From the NCBI GenBank assembly GCA_036563805.1, contig DATCLS010000053.1, forward strand, positions 62,001 to 126,000: 64,000 bases of DNA, in the 5' to 3' direction. Of the stretch, positions 17,522 through 25,624 are shown piece after piece (positions within the stretch are counted from its first letter, which is position 1; each line of letters begins with the position of its first letter). The notes beneath the pieces are model-generated. The model did no database searches and had not been told where the DNA came from. It saw nothing but the letters and a program-made list of their open reading frames with translations. The position numbers and the translations under genes were made by a program. The DNA comes from DATCLS01 sp036563805. GTDB lineage: Bacteria; Actinomycetota; Acidimicrobiia; Acidimicrobiales; VFJN01.

Positions 17522-18507
17522 TCACCGGGCTGGGGACGCTGGGGCGGGCCGACCTGGGCGAGGCGCTGGCCGCCCGCCCGGCCGAGATGGTCAGCGTCTC
17601 GCCCGAGCAGTGGGACCTGCTCGACGAGCTGTATCGGGGCGGCCTCTACCGGCAGGAGTTCGTCGCCGCCTGGCAGAACGGCGCCGCCTTCCTCGCCGCC
17701 CGCGACGGGTTGCGGGGCCGGCGGCCGCTGGTGGTCGAGTGGCGGGGCGGCCAGCGCCAGCCCGGCGACGAGCCGGTCCCCGCCGACCTGCGCATCGACC
17801 ACGTGTTCCTGGTCAGCTGCAAGTACCTGTCCAAGATCGTGTCGAACTCGTCGCCCAGCGCGGTGTTCGACCGGCTGCTGGCCGGTGGCCACGGCGGCCG
17901 GTCGGCCGACTGGTTCGCCGAGGTGGCGCCCGACGCCTACCAGTCGCTGTATCGGGCGGTGCTCGCCCACCTGGCGGCCGAGGGCGAGCCCGTCGACCTG
18001 CCGGCCTCGGTGTTCGACCTGCGGCCGGCCGACCGGGCGGTCCTCAAGGCCCGGCTGGGCCGCGGCCGCTGGCCGCAGCCGCTGCGGGAGGAGGCCGACC
18101 GGTTCTCGCTCGCCGCCGCCTCGGCCTCGGCCGCCCGGTGGCAGAAGGCGTTGGCCGGCGCCGACCGCGAGCGGGCGCTGTGGCGGCTGCTGCGCATCGG
18201 CAGCGCGCCGTACTTCGTGCTCGGGGCGTCCGACCGGGGGTCGCTGCGCCTGCGCATCGGCACGGCGTGGGACTGGCGCCAGCACTACCGCATCGCCAGC
18301 TTCACCGTGGCCCCCGCCCCGGCCCGGGCCCAGCCGGTCGTCGACTGGACCGTGGTCGTCGCCAAGCGGCGCTCCGCCGCCACCACGACGATCCGGGGCC
18401 ACGTCGAGATCCGCTGGAGCCACGGCAAGTTCGCCCAGCCGCCCGAGGCCAAGGTCTACCTCGACACCCCCCACCACGAGATCCCCGGCTACTGGCCCCT
18501 CGCCTGA
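17488..18507 (+). CDS. Uncharacterised protein coupled to the methyltransferase, possible nuclease
   Basis: A 339-residue protein of unknown function whose GTG start lies inside the methyltransferase gene (34-nt overlap), so the two are translationally coupled. The region LVVEWRGGQ (Glu 84), then IDHVFLVSCKYLSKIV (Asp 104, Lys 112), has the acid-then-xxK pattern seen in PD-(D/E)xK endonucleases, with Ser-Cys in place of the usual acidic residue. The Asp-Lys spacing is short, so this is suggestive only. The middle is helical and Ala/Arg-rich; the C-terminal third is rich in beta strands and Trp and ends HHEIPGYWPLA. No transmembrane segment. The pairing with a methyltransferase makes a restriction function the leading hypothesis. 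Confidence 0.85.
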   Translation: MPDHRTTVTELITGLGTLGRADLGEALAARPAEMVSVSPEQWDLLDELYRGGLYRQEFVAAWQNGAAFLAARDGLRGRRPLVVEWRGGQRQPGDEPVPADLRIDHVFLVSCKYLSKIVSNSSPSAVFDRLLAGGHGGRSADWFAEVAPDAYQSLYRAVLAHLAAEGEPVDLPASVFDLRPADRAVLKARLGRGRWPQPLREEADRFSLAAASASAARWQKALAGADRERALWRLLRIGSAPYFVLGASDRGSLRLRIGTAWDWRQHYRIASFTVAPAPARAQPVVDWTVVVAKRRSAATTTIRGHVEIRWSHGKFAQPPEAKVYLDTPHHEIPGYWPLA

Positions 18508-18536
18508 CCGGGCCCGGACGCCGGTCCTGCGACGTT

Positions 18537-18587
18537 CCCTGAATTTCACCCCCGCAATTTCAGGATTCTGGCCGATACCCTGAATTT
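18537..18587 (+). promoter_or_regulatory. Repeat-containing promoter/operator of the Fic gene
   Basis: CCCTGAATTT occurs at 18537-18546 and again at 18578-18587, directly before the GTG. An inverted version, AATTTCAGG, lies at 18556-18564. The -10 box TACCCT (18576-18581) overlaps the last copy. The segment is clearly more AT-rich than its surroundings. It is probably an autoregulatory operator, as the Fic protein carries a winged-helix-like domain. Confidence 0.6.
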
Positions 18588-19757
18588 GTGGATCAGGCCG
18601 TGCTCGAGAACTCGCCGGTGGGGCAGCTCGTGCCCATCAGCGGCCGCGATCCGCGCTTCGGCGAACAGTACAGCTGCTGGGCGTTCCTGCCCGACCCGCT
18701 TCCGGCCTCCGTCGATCTCTCCAACGCCGCGTGGGCGGCGGCGCTCCGGGCGGCGGCGGCGCTCGCCCGCGCCGACGAGGCCGCCAGCCGGCTGCCCAAC
18801 CCCTGGCTGGTCGCCAGGCCCGCCATCCGCCGGGAAGCCGTCGCCACCTCCGCGCTGGAGGGCACGTTCGCCGCGCTCACCGACGTGCTCGAGGCGGAGT
18901 ACGCCGACGAGCACGAGCTGCCGGCCTCCGTACGGGAGGTCCGCAACTACGTCGTCGCCGCCGAGCACGGTGTCCAGGCGGTGCGGGAGCGCCCGATCTC
19001 GTTGGGCCTGATCCGCGACCTGCAACGGACGCTGGTGACCGGCACCCCATCCGACGGCCCCAACGCCGGGCAGGTCCGATCCACGCAGGTGTTCATCGGG
19101 GCCGGCGACAGCCGGGTGACCCACGCCCGGTTCGTGCCGCCGCCACCTGGTGACCAGCTCCAGAGCGGTCTCGATGACTGGCTCCGGTGGATGCGCGAGT
19201 CCGAGCTGCCGGTCGTGCTGCGGGCGGCGCTGGGGCACTACCAGTTCGAGACACTGCACCCGTTCACCGACGGCAACGGCCGGGTCGGGCGCTTGCTGGC
19301 GACCCTCCAGCTGATCGAGGCGGGCGAGCTCCGCCACCCGGTGGTGAACCTCTCGCCCTGGTTCGAGCGCCACCGGCGGAAGTACCAGGACTCGCTGTTC
19401 GAGGTGTCCCGCTCCGGCGACTTCTCGGCGTGGGCCCAGTTCTTCTGCACGGCGCTCGCCGACCAGGCGGCGGAGGCGGTGTCGACCATCACGCAGCTCA
19501 CCGCGCTGCGGGACAGCTTCGTGGCCACGCTGCGGGCCCACGGTGTGCGCAGCGTCGCCCTGCCCATCGCCGAGGAGCTGATCGGCTTCCCGATCCTGTC
19601 GGTGCGGGACGTGGCCACCCGGCACGACGTGAGCTTCCAGACGGCGAACGCCGCCGTCGCCCGGCTCTGCGACCTCGGGATCATGCGGCAGCTCTCCAAG
19701 GGCCGCTACGACCGGCTGTTCGTCTGCCAGGCCGTGATCGACATCGTCCAGCGCTGA
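18588..19757 (+). CDS. Fic-domain protein (AMP transferase) with C-terminal winged helix
   Basis: A 389-residue Fic enzyme, a class that usually transfers AMP from ATP to protein hydroxyls. The full active-site motif HPFTDGNGRVGR is at residues 224-235, including the catalytic His. An inhibitory-helix motif TSALEG (87-92) lies N-terminal to the Fic core, so activity is likely self-restrained (class II type). Residues about 335-370 (LSVRDVATRHDVSFQTANAAVARLCDLGI) look like a winged helix-turn-helix, as in many Fic proteins of this architecture. The GTG follows a TACCCT -10 box by 6 nt, so the mRNA is probably leaderless. Its neighbour is a methyltransferase pair, which suggests a defence or stress role (inference). 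Confidence 0.93.
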   Translation: MDQAVLENSPVGQLVPISGRDPRFGEQYSCWAFLPDPLPASVDLSNAAWAAALRAAAALARADEAASRLPNPWLVARPAIRREAVATSALEGTFAALTDVLEAEYADEHELPASVREVRNYVVAAEHGVQAVRERPISLGLIRDLQRTLVTGTPSDGPNAGQVRSTQVFIGAGDSRVTHARFVPPPPGDQLQSGLDDWLRWMRESELPVVLRAALGHYQFETLHPFTDGNGRVGRLLATLQLIEAGELRHPVVNLSPWFERHRRKYQDSLFEVSRSGDFSAWAQFFCTALADQAAEAVSTITQLTALRDSFVATLRAHGVRSVALPIAEELIGFPILSVRDVATRHDVSFQTANAAVARLCDLGIMRQLSKGRYDRLFVCQAVIDIVQR

Positions 19758-19776
19758 GATCGGGGCCTCGCGCGGC

Positions 19777-19809
19777 GGGGCCGGCGCCGTCAGGGACGGC
19801 GCCGGCCCC
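19777..19809. terminator. Strong hairpin between convergent fic and icd
   Basis: A perfect 15-bp inverted repeat (19777-19791 and 19795-19809) with a 3-nt loop begins 20 nt after the Fic stop. It probably serves the Fic transcript and may act on both strands. Confidence 0.75.
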
Positions 19810-19903
19810 GGTGCCGGTGATCGTCGTCGGTCGGTCGTCACCAGCCGGCGGTCGCCGGTCGGCGATCGCCGGCCGGCGACCAGCGCACGGCCATCAGCGC
19901 GAC

Positions 19904-19931
19904 GCCGTCACCACTCGGCCGTCACCACTCC
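19904..19931 (-). repeat. 14-bp tandem duplication at the icd stop codon
   Basis: Two adjacent copies, 19904-19917 and 19918-19931, are identical at 13 of 14 positions. The icd stop codon (19922-19924) lies in the second copy. Confidence 0.75.
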
Positions 19932-21142
19932 GCCATCGCCGCCTGCAGGTTCTGGTCGAGGGCGTCGAGGAACTCCTCGGTGGTGAGCCAGGGGGTGTCG
20001 CCGCCGACCAGCAGCGCCAGGTCCTTGGTCATCTGGCCGCCCTCGACGGTCCGGACGCACACGTCCTCGAGGGTGGTGGCGAACCGGGCGACGTCGGGCG
20101 TGTCGTCGAGCCGGGCCCGGAAGGCGAGGCCCCGGGTCCAGGCGAAGATCGAGGCGATCGGGTTGGTCGAGGTCTTCTCGCCCTTCTGCCACTGCCGGTA
20201 GTGCCGGGTGACGGTGCCGTGGGCGGCCTCGGCCTCGCAGGTCTTGCCGTCGGGCGTGAGCAGCACGGACGTCATCAGGCCCAGCGACCCGAAGCCCTGG
20301 GCCACGACGTCGGACTGCACGTCGCCGTCGTAGTTCTTGCAGGCCCACACGTAGCCGCCCTCCCACTTGAGGGCCTGGGCGACCATGTCGTCGATGAGCC
20401 GGTGCTCGTAGGTCAGCCCGGCGGCCTCGAAGTCGGCCTTGAACTCGGTCTCGAAGACCTCCTGGAACAGGTCCTTGAACCGGCCGTCGTAGGCCTTGAG
20501 GATCGTGTTCTTGGTCGACAGGTAGACGGGGTACCCGCGGTCGAGCCCGTACCGGAACGACGCCCGGGCGAAGTCGCGGATCGACTCGTCGAAGTTGTAC
20601 ATGCCGAGCGCCACGCCGCCGCCCGGGAACTTGGCCACCTCGAGCTCCATGGGCTCGCTGCCGTCGTCGGGCGTGTAGGTGACGGTCACGGTGCCGGGCC
20701 CGGGCACGACGAAGTCGGTGGCCCGGTACTGGTCGCCGTGGGCGTGACGGCCGATCACGATCGGCTTGGTCCACCCCGGCACCAGGCGGGGCACGTTCTT
20801 GCAGATGATCGGCTCCCGGAACACGACGCCGCCGAGGATGTTCCGGATCGTGCCGTTGGGCGACCGCCACATCTTCTTGAGGCCGAACTCCTCGACCCGG
20901 GCCTCGTCGGGGGTGATGGTGGCGCACTTGACGCCGACGCCGTGCTCCTTGATGGCCTCGGCGGCGTCGATCGTGATCTGGTCCTCGGTCTCGTCGCGCT
21001 TCTGGATCGAGAGGTCGTAGTAGCGGAGGTCGATGTCGAGATACGGCAGGATCAGCTTGTCCTTGATGAACTGCCAGATGACGCGGGTCATCTCGTCGCC
21101 GTCCAGCTCGACGACGGGGTTCGCGACGGGGATCTTGGGCAT
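19922..21142 (-). CDS. icd: NADP-dependent isocitrate dehydrogenase (type II, homodimeric)
   Basis: Isocitrate dehydrogenase oxidises and decarboxylates isocitrate to 2-oxoglutarate in the TCA cycle. The 406-residue length and motifs fit the eukaryote-like dimeric family: SPNGTIRNILGGVVFREPI (substrate loop), STKNTILKAYDGRFKDLF, LIDDMVAQ and NYDGDVQSDVVAQGFGSLG (metal-binding Asps), and EAAHGTVTRHYRQWQKG with STNPIASIFAWTRGL (NADP site). The start at 21142 (MPKIPVANPVVELDGDEMTRV) matches the family N-terminus; an upstream in-frame ATG at 21169 adds nine basic residues and is less likely. An inverted repeat TGGAC-TT-GTCCA (21176-21187) lies in the promoter region. The neighbouring RNA methyltransferase gene is divergent. 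Confidence 0.97.
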   Translation of the reverse strand: MPKIPVANPVVELDGDEMTRVIWQFIKDKLILPYLDIDLRYYDLSIQKRDETEDQITIDAAEAIKEHGVGVKCATITPDEARVEEFGLKKMWRSPNGTIRNILGGVVFREPIICKNVPRLVPGWTKPIVIGRHAHGDQYRATDFVVPGPGTVTVTYTPDDGSEPMELEVAKFPGGGVALGMYNFDESIRDFARASFRYGLDRGYPVYLSTKNTILKAYDGRFKDLFQEVFETEFKADFEAAGLTYEHRLIDDMVAQALKWEGGYVWACKNYDGDVQSDVVAQGFGSLGLMTSVLLTPDGKTCEAEAAHGTVTRHYRQWQKGEKTSTNPIASIFAWTRGLAFRARLDDTPDVARFATTLEDVCVRTVEGGQMTKDLALLVGGDTPWLTTEEFLDALDQNLQAAMAEW

Positions 21143-21206
21143 CGGTCTGGCTCTCTTCCGCGACGGCACTTGTATTGGACTTGTCCAGCCTAGCCGGTCG
21201 CCCGCC

Positions 21207-21212
21207 TACCAT
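21207..21212 (+). promoter_or_regulatory. -10 box of leaderless RNA methyltransferase gene
   Basis: TACCAT lies 8 nt before the GTG start at 21221 and no ribosome-binding site is present. Confidence 0.55.
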
Positions 21213-21220
21213 CCGCGGCC

Positions 21221-22081
21221 GTGAGGGAGCGGCTTCCGGTGGACGATCCCGACGACCCCAGGATCGCCGAGTTCGTCGGGCTCCGTGAGCGCGCGCTGCG
21301 CCGCGGGCTGCGGCCGGCCGACCCCCGCCACCGCCTTCCCGGCACCGACGACGGCACCGGGGTGTTCGTCGCCGAGGGCGACGTCGTGGTGGTCCGGGCG
21401 CTGGCCGCCGGCTACCGCCTCCGGTCCGTGCTGGTCGACGCCACCCGCCGCGAGCCGCTGCCGGCCGAGGTCGAGGCGCTTCCGTCCGCCCCCACCTACG
21501 CCGCCGCCCCAGCGGTGCTGGAGCGCATCACCGGCCTCGGCGTCCACCGCGGCATCCTCGCCAGCTTCGACCGGCGGCCCCCGCCGCCGGCGGACGAGGT
21601 CCTGGCCGGCGCCCGCCGCATCACCGTGCTCGAGCGAGTGAGCAACCCGACCAACCTCGGGGTGATCCTCCGGTCGGCCCGGGGCCTGGGCATCGACGCC
21701 GCCCTGCTCGACCCGACCTGCACCGACCCCCTCTACCGGCGGGTGTCCCGGGTGGCGATGGGGGAGGGCTACGCGCTGCCCTGGGCGGTGCTGCCGCCGC
21801 TTCCGGCGGGTCTGGAGCCGGTCCGGGCCGCCGGCTTCCGGACCGTGGCGCTGACGCCCGACCCCGGCGCCGTCCCCATCGACGAGGTGGCGGCGGGCCC
21901 CGACGACCGGATCGCGCTCCTGCTCGGCGCCGAGGGCCCCGGCCTGACACCGGAGACGCTGGCCGCGGTCGACGTCCGCGCCCGCATACCCATGCACGGC
22001 GGCGTCGACTCGCTCAACGTCGGGGTCGCGGCCGGCATCGCCTTCTGGGTGCTCGGCCGGCGCGGCACCGCTACTATCTGA
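21221..22081 (+). CDS. SpoU (TrmH) family RNA 2'-O-methyltransferase
   Basis: A 286-residue AdoMet-dependent RNA ribose methyltransferase with the trefoil-knot fold. An N-terminal substrate-binding domain (residues about 25-120) resembles the L30e-like region of the family. The three family motifs are present: NPTNLGVILRSARGLG (motif 1, with the catalytic Arg), LLGAEGPGL (motif 2) and IPMHGGVDSLNVGVAAGIAF (motif 3). It could act on rRNA or tRNA; the exact nucleotide cannot be read from sequence. The GTG start follows a TACCAT -10 box by 8 nt. The stop is 31 nt before the next gene, and an operator-like palindrome lies across that gap. Confidence 0.93.
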   Translation: MRERLPVDDPDDPRIAEFVGLRERALRRGLRPADPRHRLPGTDDGTGVFVAEGDVVVVRALAAGYRLRSVLVDATRREPLPAEVEALPSAPTYAAAPAVLERITGLGVHRGILASFDRRPPPPADEVLAGARRITVLERVSNPTNLGVILRSARGLGIDAALLDPTCTDPLYRRVSRVAMGEGYALPWAVLPPLPAGLEPVRAAGFRTVALTPDPGAVPIDEVAAGPDDRIALLLGAEGPGLTPETLAAVDVRARIPMHGGVDSLNVGVAAGIAFWVLGRRGTATI

Positions 22082-22093
22082 CGGAGCGTCAGA
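22077..22093 (+). promoter_or_regulatory. Palindromic operator candidate (TCTGAC...GTCAGA)
   Basis: TCTGACGGAGCGTCAGA is a 17-bp sequence with perfect 6-bp arms, 20 nt before the amidohydrolase start. The same layout recurs at 58808-58824 upstream of an acyl-CoA ligase, so one TetR-like regulator may bind both. Confidence 0.55.
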
Positions 22094-22112
22094 AACCGAA
22101 CGAGGGGCCGTC

Positions 22113-23834
22113 ATGCTCGATCTCGCCATCCGCGGAGCCACGATCGTCGACGGGACGGGGGCGCCCGGCCGCCAGGGCGACATCGGCGTGGCCGACGGCC
22201 GGATCGTCGCCGTCGGGACGGTCGAGGACGACGCCGCCGAGACGCTGGACGCCGGCGGGCTGGTCGTCGCCCCGGGCTTCATCGACCCTCACACCCACTA
22301 CGACGCCCAGCTGTTCTGGGACCCGACGGCGTCGCCGTCCAACGTCCACGGCGTGACCTCGATCGTGGCCGGCAACTGCGGCTTCACGCTGGCGCCCCTG
22401 CGGGCCGAGGACGCTGACTACGTCCGGCGCATGATGGTCAAGGTCGAGGGCATGCCCCTGGCCGCGCTCGAGGCCGGCGTCGACTGGCAGTGGGAGACGT
22501 TCGCCGAGTACCTCGACCGGCTCGACGGGGCCATCGGCGTCAACGCCGGGTTCATGGTCGGCCACTGCGCCCTCCGTCGCTACGTGATGGGCGCCGACGC
22601 CATCGGCAACGAGGCGACGCCCGAGCAGGTCGAGGCCATGGTCCGCCTGCTCCACGAGGCGATCGAGGCCGGCGGCCTGGGCTTCTCGACCACGCTGGCC
22701 TCGTCCCACAGCGACGGCGACGGCCAGCCGGTGGCGTCCCGCCACGCCTCCCGCGACGAGCTGCTGGCGCTGTGCGCCGCGGTCGGCGAGCACCCCGGCA
22801 CGTTCCTCGAGGGGGCGTTCGAGGGCGGGCTCGACACCTTCACCGACGAGGAGATCGACCTGGTGGCGGCCATGACCGCCGCGGCAGGTCGGTCGCTCAA
22901 CTGGAACGTCCTCACCGTCGACTCGGCCGCCCCCGACCGGGTCCCCCGCCAGCTGCAGGCGTCCGACGAGGCGGCGGCCCGCGGCGGCCGGGTCGTGGCG
23001 CTCACCATGCCGGTCCTCGTGCCGATGAACATGAACTTCGGCACGTTCTGCGCCCTGTGGCTCATCCCCGGCTGGGGCGACGTCATGCGCCTGCCGCTGG
23101 AGGAGAAGCGGGCCAAGCTGGCCGACCCGGCGGTCCGGCGCGAGCTGCTGGCCAAGTCGCGCAGCGAGGAGGCCGGCGTGTTCCGGCGCCTCACCGGGTG
23201 GGACCAGTACGTCATCGGCGACACGTTCTCCGAGGCCAACGAGGGCCTGTCCGGCCGGATCGTCGCCGACATCGCCGCCGAGCGGGGCCAGGAGCCGTTC
23301 GACACGCTCCTCGACATCGTGGCCGCCGACGACTTCCGCACCGTGCTGTGGCCGCGACCCACCGACAACGACGCCGAGTCGTGGCGGATGCGGCAGGAGG
23401 TGTGGGACGACCCCCGCACGATGATCGGCGGGTCCGACGCCGGCGCCCACCTCGACCGCATGTGCGGGTCGACCTACACGACCCGCCTCCTGGCCGACAC
23501 GCTGCGGGGCCGCAAGCTCGTCTCGCTCGAGCGGGCCGTGCAGATGCTCACGCAGGAGCCGGCCCGGCTGTTCGGCCTGCAGGGGCGGGGCGAGATCGCC
23601 GTGGGCAACCACGCCGACCTGGTCGTGTTCGACCCCGAGACCGTGGGGGCCGAGAACGCCCGGCTGGTGGCGGACCTGCCCGGCGGGTCGGCCCGGCTCA
23701 CCGCCGGGTCGGAGGGCATCGTGCGGGTCTACGTGGCCGGCACCGCCACCGTCGAGGACGGGAAGGCGACCGGCGCCACGCCCGGGCGGATCCTGCGCTC
23801 CGGGCGGGACACGGTGACGGTGCCGACGCGGTAG
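22113..23834 (+). CDS. N-acyl-D-amino-acid deacylase-like amidohydrolase
   Basis: A 573-residue amidohydrolase-superfamily enzyme of the D-aminoacylase group (COG3653 type). Visible metal-site motifs are FIDPHTHYDAQLFWDP (HxH), VAGNCGF with the conserved Cys, and the late GGSDAGAHLDRMCGST segment with the catalytic Asp. The C-terminal strand domain has GEIAVGNHADLVVFDP. It starts at an ATG with a GAGGGG ribosome-binding site. Substrate is uncertain: members hydrolyse N-acyl-D-amino acids or other amides. The surrounding acyl-CoA genes and an operator shared with a ligase suggest a catabolic role (inference). Large inverted repeats follow the gene. Confidence 0.9.
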   Translation: MLDLAIRGATIVDGTGAPGRQGDIGVADGRIVAVGTVEDDAAETLDAGGLVVAPGFIDPHTHYDAQLFWDPTASPSNVHGVTSIVAGNCGFTLAPLRAEDADYVRRMMVKVEGMPLAALEAGVDWQWETFAEYLDRLDGAIGVNAGFMVGHCALRRYVMGADAIGNEATPEQVEAMVRLLHEAIEAGGLGFSTTLASSHSDGDGQPVASRHASRDELLALCAAVGEHPGTFLEGAFEGGLDTFTDEEIDLVAAMTAAAGRSLNWNVLTVDSAAPDRVPRQLQASDEAAARGGRVVALTMPVLVPMNMNFGTFCALWLIPGWGDVMRLPLEEKRAKLADPAVRRELLAKSRSEEAGVFRRLTGWDQYVIGDTFSEANEGLSGRIVADIAAERGQEPFDTLLDIVAADDFRTVLWPRPTDNDAESWRMRQEVWDDPRTMIGGSDAGAHLDRMCGSTYTTRLLADTLRGRKLVSLERAVQMLTQEPARLFGLQGRGEIAVGNHADLVVFDPETVGAENARLVADLPGGSARLTAGSEGIVRVYVAGTATVEDGKATGATPGRILRSGRDTVTVPTR

Positions 23835-23884
23835 CGGACGAGCCTGCGGCGACCGGGGCGGGCTCGGCTGCGGCGGTCGTCTGT

Positions 23885-23938
23885 AGCGGGCCGCTGTGGT
23901 GCGGTCCCGGCCCGGGCGGCCCCGTCCAGCGGCCCGCT
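23885..23938. repeat. 12-bp inverted repeat whose arms are themselves palindromic
   Basis: Arms 23885-23896 and 23927-23938 are perfectly complementary over 12 bp with a 30-nt loop. Each arm is also a local palindrome (AGCGG-G-CCGCT and AGCGG-C-CCGCT), so either one long stem or two short hairpins can form. It lies 51 nt after the amidohydrolase stop and may act as a terminator. Confidence 0.6.
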
Positions 23939-23993
23939 GGCCTGCGATCGTCCGTCTCTCTGGGTCCCGCTCGGGCCCCGTGGCGATCGACCC

Positions 23994-24022
23994 TTGACCG
24001 CAGGGTCAGGAACGGGTCTAAC
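23994..24022 (+). promoter_or_regulatory. Promoter and overlapping operator of the aldehyde dehydrogenase gene
   Basis: A -35 element TTGACC (23994-23999) and a -10 element TCTAAC (24017-24022) are separated by 17 nt. The inverted repeat TGACC-GCAG-GGTCA (23995-24008) overlaps the -35, which suggests repression by a dimeric regulator. Confidence 0.5.
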
Positions 24023-24064
24023 GTCGGCCTCGGGTGTACCGACGAGGACGAGGGGGATGTGCCA

Positions 24065-25498
24065 ATGCAGGTCTACGACAAGGTGTACATCGACGGGGCC
24101 TGGGTGCCGTCCTCCGGGACGGGCTCGATCGACGTGTACGACTCGTCCAACGGCGAGGTGATCGGCCGCATCCCCGAGGGCACGGCTGAGGACGTCGACA
24201 AGGCGGTCCGGGCGGCCCGCGCTGCGTTCGACAGCTGGGCGACCACGCCGCCCGACGAGCGCGCCAAGTTCTGCTCCCGGATCGGCGACGGCCTGGCCAG
24301 CCGTACCGACGAGATCGCCACCGTGGTCACCCGCGAGGCGGGCATGCCCAAGTGGCTGAGCAGCATCATCCAGGCCGGGCTGCCGATCAACTCGTTCAAG
24401 ACGGCGGCCCAGATCGCCGAGAGCTACGAGTACGAGGAGACGATCGGCAACAGCCTGGTCGTGCGCGAGCCGGTCGGGGTGGTGGGCTGCATCACGCCCT
24501 GGAACTACCCGCTGCACCAGATCGCCGCCAAGGTGGCCTACGCCATGGCCGCCGGCTGCACGGTCGTGCTCAAGCCGAGCGAGGTGGCGCCGCTCGACGC
24601 CATGATCCTCGCCGAGATCGTCCACGAGGTCGGGCTGCCGGCCGGCGTCTTCAACGTCGTCACCGGCACCGGCCCGGTGGTGGGCGAGGCCATCGCCGCC
24701 CACCCCGACGTCGACATGGTGTCGTTCACCGGCTCGACCCGGGCCGGCAAGCGGGTGGCCGAGGTGGCCGCCGGCACGCTCAAGCGGGTGGCGCTCGAGC
24801 TCGGCGGCAAGTCGGCCAACGTGCTGCTCGACAACCTCGACGACGAGGGGTTCGAGAAGGCCGTCCGCGACGGCGTCGGCAAGTGCTACATCAACTCGGG
24901 CCAGACCTGCACGGCGCTGACCCGCATGCTCGTCCCCGCCGACCGGCTGGCCGACGCCGAGCGCATCGCCGCCGACGAGGTCGAGACCAACTACCAGCCG
25001 GGCGACCCGTTCGCCGACGGCACCCGGCTCGGCCCGCTGTCGAGCGCCGCCCAGGTCGAGCGCGTCACCAACTACATCCAGAAGGGCATCGAAGAGGGCG
25101 CCAAGCTGGTCACCGGTGGGCCCGAGCGGCCCGAGGGGCTGGAGTCGGGCTACTACGTCCGGCCCACCGTGTTCTCCGAGGTGCGCAACGACATGACGAT
25201 CGCCCGGGAGGAGATCTTCGGCCCCGTGCTGTCGATCATCCCCTACGAGGGCGGCGAGGACGAGGCGGCGCGCATCGCCAACGACTCCGACTACGGCCTG
25301 GCCGGCGGCGTGTGGTCCAGCGACCCCGAGCGGGCCAAGGCGTTCGCCCGGCGCATCCGGACCGGTCAGATCGAGGTCAACGGCGGGGCCTTCAACCCCA
25401 ACGCCCCGTTCGGTGGCTACAAGAAGAGCGGCTACGGCCGGGAGTACGGCAAGTACGGCTTCGAGGAGTTCCTCGAGGTCAAGTCGATGCAGCTCTAG
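24065..25498 (+). CDS. NAD(P)-dependent aldehyde dehydrogenase
   Basis: A 477-residue aldehyde dehydrogenase that oxidises an aldehyde to the acid. Visible motifs are TPWNYPLHQIAAKVAYAMAAGCTVVLKPSE (Rossmann and active-site Asn), FTGSTRAGKRV, LELGGKSANV (catalytic Glu), INSGQTCTALTRM (catalytic Cys) and EEIFGPVLSIIPY. The ATG at 24065 has GAGGGGGA upstream. It has its own sigma70-type promoter with an operator-like palindrome over the -35. A hairpin follows immediately. Aldehyde specificity cannot be read; the surrounding genes suggest degradation of lipids or alcohols. Confidence 0.96.
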   Translation: MQVYDKVYIDGAWVPSSGTGSIDVYDSSNGEVIGRIPEGTAEDVDKAVRAARAAFDSWATTPPDERAKFCSRIGDGLASRTDEIATVVTREAGMPKWLSSIIQAGLPINSFKTAAQIAESYEYEETIGNSLVVREPVGVVGCITPWNYPLHQIAAKVAYAMAAGCTVVLKPSEVAPLDAMILAEIVHEVGLPAGVFNVVTGTGPVVGEAIAAHPDVDMVSFTGSTRAGKRVAEVAAGTLKRVALELGGKSANVLLDNLDDEGFEKAVRDGVGKCYINSGQTCTALTRMLVPADRLADAERIAADEVETNYQPGDPFADGTRLGPLSSAAQVERVTNYIQKGIEEGAKLVTGGPERPEGLESGYYVRPTVFSEVRNDMTIAREEIFGPVLSIIPYEGGEDEAARIANDSDYGLAGGVWSSDPERAKAFARRIRTGQIEVNGGAFNPNAPFGGYKKSGYGREYGKYGFEEFLEVKSMQL

Positions 25499-25523
25499 CC
25501 GGCGGGCTCCCGCTCCCCGCCGG
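25499..25523 (+). terminator. Hairpin after aldehyde dehydrogenase gene
   Basis: CCGGCGGG (25499-25506) and CCCGCCGG (25516-25523) form an 8-bp stem with a 9-nt loop, directly after the stop codon. Confidence 0.6.
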
Positions 25524-25624
25524 GCGGCAGAGAAGGACCGAGGGGCCGTAGCGAACCGGGCCGGCGAGAGAGCCGGAGGCCCGGGCGTCCCGACCCGGCC
25601 GCGGGTCGGGCAGACTCGCGCGTG

